Source: Acidobacteriota bacterium (GTDB taxonomy: Bacteria; Acidobacteriota; UBA4820; DSQY01). Taken from it: a stretch of DNA of 48,767 nucleotides. This document shows, piece by piece, positions 42,121-48,767 of the stretch; position 1 is the first letter of the stretch, and each line of letters begins with the position of its first letter. The stretch is from contig JBFMHB010000015.1 of the NCBI GenBank assembly GCA_040752915.1, forward strand, positions 1 to 48,767, in the 5' to 3' direction. The notes below the pieces were generated by a model that worked only from the letters and a program-made list of their open reading frames with translations, ran no database searches and was not told the DNA's origin. The position numbers and the translations under genes were made by a program.

Positions 42121-43530
42121 ATGCCAATCGTCCGTACCGCCGCCGCGGTTCTCCTCCTCAGCGTTTTACTCGGCGCCCACGCGCAGGTTCCTCCTCCTCT
42201 GGTCAGGGCCATTCCGCAGGTGCGGGATGCGGGCGCCGGAGCCGCGGGGGATTCGGCTATCTGGCCCGGATTCTCTTTCACGCAGGTCTGCATACTCGTC
42301 TTTGACCCCGCTTCCAAGTCGGCGCTTCTGTTCCACGTGGATCCCCTGCCGCAGGAATTCCAGCCGGCGGACCCGTCGGCTCCTGGCGTGGGATTCGGTC
42401 CCATCCCCTCGGGTGAGCCTCCGAGGGAGGGCACGGGTCCGGTGGCGGGCCGCCTGGGCCAATGGGTCTCCGCCGACCGCCTCCCCCCGGCGCCAGGACC
42501 GGCCGCGACGGAGTTTTTATACTCCCGGGCGTTCCAGGTCTTCGAGGCCTACCGGGGCTTCCCCCAGCCCGTGGGCATACCCGAAACGGAGTTCCCTCTG
42601 TACGACGCCGAATTCAACGCCCTGTCCAGGGCCGAGGGCGCCATTCTGCTGCGGGCGCTCGGCGCTCAAAAGATCGACCTTCCCGGGCTGGTGGCCGCCT
42701 TTCTCTCCCTGCGCGAGCGCCGCCAGTCGGTCCTTTCCGAAGCCGCCCGCGCCTACGAGTGGCGCACCGAGGCGGACGAGGGCCTCGCCGCCTATGCGGG
42801 CTATGTGGCCAGGAGCCGGACGGACGCGGCCGGGGCGGCCGCGGACCTGGGCAGGCGGCTCGGGGACGGAGGCCGGGAGGGAGCCGGAATCACGGGTGCC
42901 CGCTTCGCCGCGACGGGTTGCGCTCTGGCTCTGATCCTCGACCGGATCGGGGTGAACTGGAAGGCGGAATTCGAAAAGACCTCCCGCGAATCCCTGCGCC
43001 CGACCCTGGCCATGGTCTCCGCTGCGGCGACGCCCGCCGACTTGGGCTTTGCGAACCTCGCCGACCTCCGCCGGGAGGAGGGGGAGGCGTTGGCGCGGTC
43101 CCAGGCCGAGCGCGAGGCCAGGGAGCGGGCCGTCACTCAGGCGGATGGGCTCGTGGTGCGGATCAACCTCGAGGCGGCCCTCGCGAATCCCCAGGTCCGA
43201 TGGAGCAACCGATACGCGCCGAACGGGATCCTGAAGTTGGACCGCACGCGGGAGATCCGCGAAAAGTATTACAGCCTGGTGGGAGAGGGACACTTCGAGT
43301 TCGCCTCCTCCCGCCCCATCCTGATCGAGACCCGAAAGGGCATGACGGCGGGGTTCGCCGCCGGCGAGGTCCCCTACATGACCCTCGACGGCCAGCCTCT
43401 TTCGCTGTCGGCGGGGCAGGTCCTGGAAGGATCGTTGGAGATCCGGGGCAACCAGCTGACCCTCAAGGTGGACAGGGCGCGCCTGACCTACTCCCCCAAG
43501 ACCCTCGTCGTGGAGCCCCTCCTCCCCTGA
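42121..43530 (+). CDS. Secreted protein of unknown function
   Basis: 469 residues. A signal peptide (about 1-21, LLLSVLLGAHA-QV) is visible; the rest has no recognised domain. Middle region (about 60-300) is helical and Ala/Arg/Glu-rich (RSQAEREARERAV); the C-terminal third is beta-rich with repeated LTLKV and GSLEIRG strands. The start ATG at 42121 has GGAGG five bases upstream. It is divergent from the kinase operon and convergent with the LpxH-like gene (17 bp apart). Likely periplasmic or outer membrane-associated; no function assigned. Confidence 0.7.
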   Translation: MPIVRTAAAVLLLSVLLGAHAQVPPPLVRAIPQVRDAGAGAAGDSAIWPGFSFTQVCILVFDPASKSALLFHVDPLPQEFQPADPSAPGVGFGPIPSGEPPREGTGPVAGRLGQWVSADRLPPAPGPAATEFLYSRAFQVFEAYRGFPQPVGIPETEFPLYDAEFNALSRAEGAILLRALGAQKIDLPGLVAAFLSLRERRQSVLSEAARAYEWRTEADEGLAAYAGYVARSRTDAAGAAADLGRRLGDGGREGAGITGARFAATGCALALILDRIGVNWKAEFEKTSRESLRPTLAMVSAAATPADLGFANLADLRREEGEALARSQAEREARERAVTQADGLVVRINLEAALANPQVRWSNRYAPNGILKLDRTREIREKYYSLVGEGHFEFASSRPILIETRKGMTAGFAAGEVPYMTLDGQPLSLSAGQVLEGSLEIRGNQLTLKVDRARLTYSPKTLVVEPLLP

Positions 43531-43547
43531 GGAATCCGCTGGAGGGG

Positions 43548-44318
43548 TTAATCGAGACCTTCGCACGTCCCGGGCCCTCGGTCCGGGACGCGCCGTTTGG
43601 AGAGGGAAGTCCGGGCAAGGGCGCGCTTCAAAAGGGAGGGCCGCACGGCTCGAACCGTGATGAGGCGTGGCGCCGGCTCGTCTTCGTCGAAGAGCGCATA
43701 GGCGGGAGTAGAGGTGAGCCAGGAGGACGGATTCAGGAAGAGGACGCCCTCTGTCCGTTCCACCTCTCTTCGGTGGGTGTGTCCCGCGACCACAAAGGAA
43801 GCACCCAGCTCGATCCCCCGGGCCACGGCGGCCTCCTTGACCCTCCGGGCCGCCCGTTCGAAGACGTAGCTCGAGCGCTGGACCCACTGGATCGCGGTCT
43901 TCCGAGGCACGTCGAACCAGATGGCGAACCCGTAGAAGAGGTCGCGAAGGCTCCGGACCTTCCGCGCGGATTTCTGGAAGGTATCGAATTGATCCCCGTG
44001 GACGACGTACACCTTTCCCCCTTTGTAATCGAAGAGGAACTCCTCGTAAACCCGGACCCCGAGCAGGTGCCCCAGAAGCCCAGCCGACCCGTCGTGGTTT
44101 CCCCGGATCCAGACGACCTCCCGGTCCTTTCCCAGGTCGCGGAGGAGTTCCAGGATTTTCCAGTGGTTCCTGTTGAGCCTCCGGAAGTTGAGGTCGTCGA
44201 AGATGTCCCCGTTGAGAACCAGCCGGTCCCACCGGGCCGATGCGAGAACGCGGAGAAGACAGCCGCAGCGGCAGAGCTTGGAGCCCAGATGCACGTCGCC
44301 CAGAACGATCGTCCGCAT
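43548..44318 (-). CDS. LpxH-like metallophosphoesterase
   Basis: 256 residues. Calcineurin-like two-metal motifs in order: GDVHLG (D8, H10), GDIFDD, GNHD, HGD and AGHTHR. The arrangement fits UDP-2,3-diacylglucosamine diphosphatase (LpxH), which makes lipid X in lipid A synthesis, though a helical insert of the LpxH kind is only partly visible, so the general phosphoesterase call is safer. Start ATG at 44318 with AGGAG upstream. An extended -10 (TGCTATCAT) lies at 44356-44348. Divergent from osmC. Confidence 0.82.
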   Translation of the reverse strand: MRTIVLGDVHLGSKLCRCGCLLRVLASARWDRLVLNGDIFDDLNFRRLNRNHWKILELLRDLGKDREVVWIRGNHDGSAGLLGHLLGVRVYEEFLFDYKGGKVYVVHGDQFDTFQKSARKVRSLRDLFYGFAIWFDVPRKTAIQWVQRSSYVFERAARRVKEAAVARGIELGASFVVAGHTHRREVERTEGVLFLNPSSWLTSTPAYALFDEDEPAPRLITVRAVRPSLLKRALARTSLSKRRVPDRGPGTCEGLD

Positions 44319-44347
44319 GGATGGCGCTCCTGAGGGATCCCGGAGCG

Positions 44348-44356
44348 ATGATAGCA
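44348..44356 (-). promoter_or_regulatory. Extended -10 promoter of the LpxH-like gene
   Basis: TGCTATCAT on the minus strand, 29 bases before the ATG. Identical to the extended -10 of the cyclase gene. No strong -35. Confidence 0.45.
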
Positions 44357-44387
44357 CCTGCCGCACGCAGGGCGACTCCTTCCGGGG

Positions 44388-44416
44388 TTGCCAAGTGGGT
44401 AACGCCGTCCAATAAT
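44388..44416 (+). promoter_or_regulatory. Promoter of osmC
   Basis: TTGCCA (44388-44393), a 17-base spacer, then AATAAT (44411-44416): 5/6 matches in both hexamers. It ends 23 bases before the ATG at 44440, with GGAGGAGGGGAG between. Confidence 0.6.
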
Positions 44417-44439
44417 GGCTCCTTCCGGAGGAGGGGAGC

Positions 44440-44856
44440 ATGCCGGTGAAAGTGACCTGGGTCGAAAAGAGCGCCTTTGCGGCGCGGTCCGAGTCGAACC
44501 ACTGGATCATGATGGACAGCACCTTCAACGGTGGGGACGGAGCCGCGCCGTCACCCATCGAATACGTCCTCATGGGGCTCGGTGGGTGCTCTGGAATCGA
44601 CCTCGTGTCCATTCTCCAGAAGATGCGGCAGGACGTCCGCGGAATCGAGATGGAAATCTCCGGCGAGCGGGCGGCCGAGAACCCGAGGGTCTACGTGAAA
44701 GTCCACGCCAAGTACACGGTCAGAGGGAAGAACCTCAACCCCGCCCGCGTCAAGGCCGCCGTCGAACTGTCGGACGAAGAATACTGCTCCATCGGGGCCA
44801 TGCTGCGGAAAACGGCCGAGTACACCTACGAGGTGGAGGTCATCGAGGAGACCTGA
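44440..44856 (+). CDS. OsmC/Ohr family peroxiredoxin-like protein
   Basis: 138 residues, OsmC fold. The two redox Cys are in GLGGCSGIDLV (Cys50) and EEYCSIGAML (Cys116). Family members reduce organic or other hydroperoxides using thiols. No signal peptide. A near-consensus promoter precedes it. It is followed by the aminotransferase gene after 42 bp with a GC hairpin. Confidence 0.9.
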   Translation: MPVKVTWVEKSAFAARSESNHWIMMDSTFNGGDGAAPSPIEYVLMGLGGCSGIDLVSILQKMRQDVRGIEMEISGERAAENPRVYVKVHAKYTVRGKNLNPARVKAAVELSDEEYCSIGAMLRKTAEYTYEVEVIEET

Positions 44857-44863
44857 TCCCGGG

Positions 44864-44888
44864 CGCCCCCGCCGATCGGCAGGGGGCG
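44864..44888 (+). other. GC-rich hairpin between osmC and the aminotransferase gene
   Basis: About 10 bp: CGCCCCC-GCC pairs with GGC-A-GGGGGCG around GATC with one bulged A. There is no T-run. It abuts the Shine-Dalgarno GGGAGG of the aminotransferase gene, so it could tune translation or partly stop transcription. Confidence 0.45.
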
Positions 44889-44898
44889 GGAGGTGTTC

Positions 44899-46128
44899 AT
44901 GAACCTGTCCAGGCGCGCGCTGACCGTCCAGGAATCTCCCATCCGAAAGCTCGCCCCGCTCATGCTCGAGGCTAAGCGGCGAGGCGTGAGGATCCATCAC
45001 CTCAACATCGGCCAGCCCGACATCGCCACCCCGGAAGCCTATTTGGAAGCGGTGGCGGACTTTCGCAACCGAGAGAAGGTGCTGAGTTACGGGCCCAGCG
45101 ACGGGCTTCCGGAACTGCGTCAGGCCATCGCCGACTACTTCCGACGGTTTTCCATCGAACTCGAGGCCAGGGACGTCATGATCACCACCGGGGGAAGCGA
45201 GGCGGCCCTGTTCGCCCTGAACCTGGTGGGAGACTTCGGCGATGAGGTTATCCTGCCCCAACCCTTCTATACCAACTACAACGGTTTCGCCGCCATGGCC
45301 GGGATCCGGCTCGTGCCGGTTACGGCGCGGGCGGAGGATGGTTTCCGGCTCCCGCCGCGGGAGATCATAGAACGCGCCATCACCCCCCGAACCCGGGCCA
45401 TCCTCGTCTGCTCGCCCAACAATCCGACGGGGACGATACTCACCCGCGAGGAGCTGGAGATCCTGGCCGAGGTCGCCGTACGCCACGACCTGTTCCTCAT
45501 CGGGGACGAAGTGTACAAGGAGTTCACCTACGAGGGGGCGGTCCATCACAGCCTTCTCGAACTGCCCTCCGTGAGAGAGCGAGTCATCGTGATCGATTCG
45601 GTGTCCAAGCGCTTTTCGGCCTGCGGCGCCCGGGTGGGGGCGCTCATCAGCCGCAACCGGAAGATCATGGAATCGGCCCTCAAGTTCGGGCAGGCCCGGC
45701 TCTGCCCTCCCACTATCGAGCAGGTGGGCTCCATCGCCGCGTATCGCATGAACCCGTCCTATTTCGACCCCATCCGGGCCGAATACCAAACCCGCAGGGA
45801 CGTGCTTCTCAAGGGCCTGACGATGCACCCGGACGTCATCCTCCGGAAGCCGCAGGGGGCCTTTTACATGATCGTGAAACTGCCCCTGAACGACACGGAC
45901 CACTTCGCGCGGTGGCTTCTCTCGGACTGGCAGATCGACGGGGAAACTGTTATGGTGGCGCCCGGCGACGGGTTCTACGCCACCCCCGGACTCGGGCAAA
46001 ACGAGATCCGGGTGGCCTACGTGCTCGAAGCGGCCAAGTTGGAGCGCGCGGCCCGCATCCTCGTGGAAGGGATGGAGCGGTTCCGGACGATGAAGGGAAA
46101 CGGCGAGGCCTCCGCCGCGGGGGCCTGA
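44899..46128 (+). CDS. Class I/II pyridoxal-phosphate aminotransferase
   Basis: 409 residues, fold type I. Motifs: GGSEAALFAL (about 98-107), CSPNNPTGT (171-179), GDEVYKEFTY (202-211), SVSKRFSACGAR with PLP Lys237 and a C-terminal RVAY Arg region. Best fit is the aspartate/alanine-type aminotransferase family; the amino donor is not readable from motifs. Start ATG 44899 has GGGAGG five bases upstream. The stop (TGA) shares one base with the next ATG. Confidence 0.92.
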   Translation: MNLSRRALTVQESPIRKLAPLMLEAKRRGVRIHHLNIGQPDIATPEAYLEAVADFRNREKVLSYGPSDGLPELRQAIADYFRRFSIELEARDVMITTGGSEAALFALNLVGDFGDEVILPQPFYTNYNGFAAMAGIRLVPVTARAEDGFRLPPREIIERAITPRTRAILVCSPNNPTGTILTREELEILAEVAVRHDLFLIGDEVYKEFTYEGAVHHSLLELPSVRERVIVIDSVSKRFSACGARVGALISRNRKIMESALKFGQARLCPPTIEQVGSIAAYRMNPSYFDPIRAEYQTRRDVLLKGLTMHPDVILRKPQGAFYMIVKLPLNDTDHFARWLLSDWQIDGETVMVAPGDGFYATPGLGQNEIRVAYVLEAAKLERAARILVEGMERFRTMKGNGEASAAGA

Positions 46129-47114
46129 TGGCGCGCGGATTGGGTTGGCCCGGGCCTCCCGGGGCGCCCATCCGGGTATCCGCGCAGGTGCCGCGCGGAG
46201 GGCCAGAAGGCGCCGCATGGGCGGTCGTGCGGCGCCGGGCCGAATGGGCGATTCCCGGGCTCCAGATCCATGAAGAGCCCTGCGATCCGCCTTGCCGTTT
46301 CAATCTGAGCGTGGTAAGGCCTTCGGCGGGCGCCATCGTTTGGGACATGATCCCGGATCAGAACGCCGAGGCCCCATTTCTCGGGCTGCTGGAAAGCCTG
46401 GCGCGGGGGTCGCGCCCCGTGGGTCCGGACACCCTTTCGGCCCTTGAAAACCTGGTCGAGTTGCCCGCCGTGACGGTCTATGGGGCGCGATGGTGCAGTG
46501 CGAGCGCAGGCGTGATGGCGCTCGCCTGTTCCCTGGCCGCGGCGGACCCGCGTCTCTCTCTTCACCTCGTGGATGCGGAAGCGGTTCCGGAAGAAGCCTT
46601 GCCGCCTGCTCTGTCCGCGGTCCCCTGGACGGTCATCGGATCCGGCGAGACGCGCCTCTTCGGTAGCTTGAAGGAGGAGGAAGCGCTGGCGGCCATACGA
46701 GCCGCAGCGGAGGGAAATGGGGGGCGCCACACCCTGGCCCATCTGCTCCGCCGCAAGAAAAGGGAGGAGGCGGGGCTGCTCTTGGCGGCCGGGATTCTCT
46801 CGCCAAGGGACGCCGGGTGGCTCGCCTCCCGCGCTCCCGATCTGGGCGTGCGGCTGGCGGCCACTCTCCTCCTCTCGGAACTGGCGAGCCGCGACCGGGC
46901 CCTCGCCGGGGAGTCGGTTCCTCCGTTGTTGGAGGGCCTCAGGTCGACGGAGGCCAGGATCCGAGGTGACTCGGCCTTTGCCCTGGGGGAGGTGGGCGAC
47001 CCGGAGGCTCTGCACGCCCTCGAAGAGGCCCTGGGCGACGGGGACGAGGAGGTCCGGGAGGCGGCCTCCGAGGCCCTCCAGAAAATCAGGGAACGTCTGG
47101 CCCTTGGAGGCTGA
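46128..47114 (+). CDS. Thioredoxin-like domain joined to HEAT-repeat domain
   Basis: 328 residues. An N-terminal region (about 1-100) contains PCDPPC and no known fold. A thioredoxin/glutaredoxin-like segment (about 110-195) has VTVYGARWCSASAG and VPWTVIGSG; only one of the two redox Cys is kept where CxxC would be. The C-terminal part (about 200-328) carries HEAT-type helices (IRGDSAFALGEVGDPEALHAL, EVREAASEALQKI). No signal peptide. The start shares one base with the aminotransferase stop, so coupled. HEAT part suggests protein binding; function unknown. Confidence 0.7.
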   Translation: MARGLGWPGPPGAPIRVSAQVPRGGPEGAAWAVVRRRAEWAIPGLQIHEEPCDPPCRFNLSVVRPSAGAIVWDMIPDQNAEAPFLGLLESLARGSRPVGPDTLSALENLVELPAVTVYGARWCSASAGVMALACSLAAADPRLSLHLVDAEAVPEEALPPALSAVPWTVIGSGETRLFGSLKEEEALAAIRAAAEGNGGRHTLAHLLRRKKREEAGLLLAAGILSPRDAGWLASRAPDLGVRLAATLLLSELASRDRALAGESVPPLLEGLRSTEARIRGDSAFALGEVGDPEALHALEEALGDGDEEVREAASEALQKIRERLALGG

Positions 47115-47123
47115 GCGGCCTCC

Positions 47124-48590
47124 TCACCGGGTAAAGGCGAAGGGCTCGGAAGTCCCTCCGTCCGGGTTCACTACCAGAATGGAGACGGACCGTCCCTTGG
47201 GCAGTAGGGCCTTGAGGTCCTTCCCTCCCGTCAAGATCAATTTCTCGGCGCTCTTGAAGTTCGTTCCCGGTGAGGGGACACCGTCGAGGAGGACCGAGGC
47301 GCCCGTTTGGAAGTCCCTGCCGGCAAGCCGTAGCCTGAACGGATTCGTGAGGATCTTGGCGGATTCAATGACAGGGGGTATGGGAACGCCGACGTAGACC
47401 GGGGCGGAGGCGATCGCCGTGCGGGCCTGGGCGTCGGTCACCGTCACCAGGCAGTCGAAGGCGCCGCTCTGAACGAAGGTGTGGACCGGGTCTTCGAGGG
47501 TTGAAGTGGACCCGTCGCCGAAGTCCCAGGAGAAGACGTAGGGGGCCGTCCCTCCCTTGGGCGTGGAGGCGAACTGAACCGTCAGGGGTTCGGGGCCCTG
47601 GCGGGGATTGGGGGAGGCCGTTACGCTCAGGGCGGCGGTGACCCTCACCTGTCCGGTCTTGGCACAGGTGATTCCCGCGGCATCGGTGACCGTCAGCCGC
47701 CAGGTGAAGTTCCCGCCGCTCTTGTAGGTGTGGGTCGGGTTTCGGAGGGTCGACCGCGCTCCGTCTCCGAAGGACCAGTTCCAGGCGTACCCAGGGGATC
47801 CGCCCGAGGCTTCCGCCGTGAAGGCGACGGCAAGGGGCGCGGTCCCGCTCGAGTGGGACGCGGTGGCGGCGCAGGTCAGGACCGGGGGAACCTGGGCGTC
47901 CCAGTCGATGGCGAAGTCCCCCCCCGTGGAGACCTGAAAGAGCGTGAAGGCCCCCTGGGAAAGGTTCTTGATGGGGAAGGACGGATTCACGGGGCTGCAG
48001 CAGTTCGGATCGGCGCAGGTGTCCACGGAGGCGTTGCCCAGCGCCTGTGCGTCGCTGGCCACGTAGAAGTCGAGGTCGCCGCTTCGGACGGGCGTGGTGG
48101 AGAGGAAGGCCGTCACGTCCACCCTGGGGTCCGGGCCTCCGCGGGTTTCGGCGTGGACGTTCAGAAGCTTGTTGGTGCGCAGCATGACTGGGCCGTTCCC
48201 GCCGGTACCGCAGACCGCCGAGGGGGGCCGGTTGAGCACCGTGCCGCCGAAGGCAACCTGCAGGGCGGCTCCCTGGAAATAGAGGGTGAAGGGCGGCTGG
48301 GTCGTGAACAGGAGGAGATGGCCCGCGCTCAGGTAAAAGTCCGCGCCGGAGACATGGCCGGCGCCGTCCGTCATGATCGCGGCGCCTTGACCGGCCACCA
48401 CCTTGATCCAGAGACCGTCGGGAGCGGGGTTCGCCCCGGCCTCAAAGGTCACGGAATCGCCTCCGTACAATATTCCGCCCCCTCCGGACCGGCCGCCGTG
48501 ATAGGTCGCCGCCTCGGCGTTCGGGCCCGGCATGGCGGACAGGAGCATGACAAGACCGATCCAGACGATGCCTCGCGGGGAGGGTTTCAT
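47124..48590 (-). CDS. Secreted PKD-domain protein
   Basis: 488 residues. A signal peptide (about 1-27) precedes a beta-rich N-terminal domain with several Cys (about 30-225). Two PKD domains (about 230-320 and 325-410) carry the WSFGDG and WDFGDG motifs with NPTHTYKSGG and DPVHTFVQSG. A final IPT/TIG-like beta-sandwich (about 410-488) follows. Likely extracellular or surface-bound; PKD domains usually mediate protein or carbohydrate contacts. Start ATG at 48590 has AGGAGG upstream; TATAAT lies 17 bases before it. It is convergent with the HEAT gene, stops 9 bp apart. Confidence 0.88.
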   Translation of the reverse strand: MKPSPRGIVWIGLVMLLSAMPGPNAEAATYHGGRSGGGGILYGGDSVTFEAGANPAPDGLWIKVVAGQGAAIMTDGAGHVSGADFYLSAGHLLLFTTQPPFTLYFQGAALQVAFGGTVLNRPPSAVCGTGGNGPVMLRTNKLLNVHAETRGGPDPRVDVTAFLSTTPVRSGDLDFYVASDAQALGNASVDTCADPNCCSPVNPSFPIKNLSQGAFTLFQVSTGGDFAIDWDAQVPPVLTCAATASHSSGTAPLAVAFTAEASGGSPGYAWNWSFGDGARSTLRNPTHTYKSGGNFTWRLTVTDAAGITCAKTGQVRVTAALSVTASPNPRQGPEPLTVQFASTPKGGTAPYVFSWDFGDGSTSTLEDPVHTFVQSGAFDCLVTVTDAQARTAIASAPVYVGVPIPPVIESAKILTNPFRLRLAGRDFQTGASVLLDGVPSPGTNFKSAEKLILTGGKDLKALLPKGRSVSILVVNPDGGTSEPFAFTR

Positions 48591-48607
48591 GGGAACCTCC
48601 TGCCGAC

Positions 48608-48613
48608 ATTATA
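48608..48613 (-). promoter_or_regulatory. Consensus -10 of the PKD protein gene
   Basis: TATAAT on the minus strand, ending 17 bases before the ATG. It is preceded by a run of G; I see no matching -35, so an activator or weak -35 use is possible. Confidence 0.5.
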
Positions 48614-48756
48614 GCGGCCCCCCCCGCCAGGGGAATCCCCCGACTTGCCTCAGCTAATTTCTTTCCGAAATGGATTCGTTGCCTCACCTAAGAATCTTGC
48701 CGAAAGGAAGTAAACAAGTGGAGGGGCGCCGCCCCCGCAAGGAGGGGTGCTCCAGG

Positions 48757-48767
48757 ATGAGGCTGAC
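48757..48767 (+). CDS. Possible start of a plus-strand gene at the right edge
   Basis: ATGAGGCTGAC at the very end follows GGAGGGG about ten bases upstream. Only three codons are visible, so this is a hint and not an established gene. The preceding leader holds a small GGGGC-GCC-GCCCC hairpin at 48723-48735. Confidence 0.2.

Noticed and set aside
1-48767. tRNA, rRNA, CRISPR array, insertion sequence or prophage
   Set aside because: No cloverleaf, rRNA segment, regular direct repeats, transposase, integrase or phage gene was recognised on either strand.

Overview
This GC-rich window (about two-thirds G+C by eye) comes from a Gram-negative-type (diderm) bacterium: it encodes an Mla lipid-transport set, an LpxH-like lipid A enzyme, an outer-membrane barrel and periplasmic multiheme cytochromes. 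The mix of a MoxR/Bat operon, giant secreted propeller/FN3 and PKD proteins, a cyclase-ATPase-TPR regulator and an HD-GYP/GGDEF pair suggests Acidobacteriota. That assignment is inference, because no rRNA or other phylogenetic marker is present. I saw no tRNA, rRNA, CRISPR array, insertion sequence or prophage. Coding is dense, with many 4-bp start/stop overlaps.

Layout. 1-1345: an ECF sigma factor and its membrane anti-sigma factor, coupled by overlap and preceded by a likely autoregulated ECF promoter. 1411-4468: a beta-CASP RNase-type metallo-beta-lactamase protein, divergent from a 5'-nucleotidase. 4643-13351: an eight-gene minus-strand nitrogen-oxide cluster, read in the order Rrf2 regulator, hemerythrin, quinol-type NO reductase, cupin, alginate-export-type barrel, NrfH, NrfA (five CxxCH hemes) and octaheme HAO-family cytochrome. 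It has a strong sigma70-type promoter at one end and a bidirectional terminator at the other. 13416-18920: moxR, DUF58, a BatD-like gene, batA and a batB-batC fusion, all coupled. 19161-24392: a 1703-residue secreted propeller/PPC/IPT/FN3 protein with a CRP-like site upstream. 24429-28528: a soluble-adenylyl-cyclase-like protein (two cyclase domains, ATPase, TPR). 28582-30497: scpA and a PAS histidine kinase. 30569-36722: mlaE-mlaF-mlaD, a nucleotide-sugar epimerase, UDP-glucose dehydrogenase, trmB and a small unknown gene. 36748-42001: GGDEF and HD-GYP proteins in one coupled pair, then a YihY membrane protein coupled to a Ser/Thr kinase. 42121-48590: a secreted unknown protein, an LpxH-like phosphoesterase, OsmC, an aminotransferase, a thioredoxin-like/HEAT protein and a PKD protein.

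How the genes may work together. The nitrogen cluster carries what is needed to reduce nitrite to ammonium from the quinol pool (NrfHA), remove nitric oxide (qNOR, hemerythrin), act on hydroxylamine or nitrite (octaheme cytochrome) and sense NO or Fe-S status (Rrf2 with three Cys). It is the strongest candidate for an unusual system here. A second hypothesis links the cyclase gene to the CRP-like site in front of the neighbouring giant secreted protein, which would form a local cAMP circuit. Promoter-like -10 elements recur about 16-20 bases before many start codons, pointing to very short 5' leaders in this genome.
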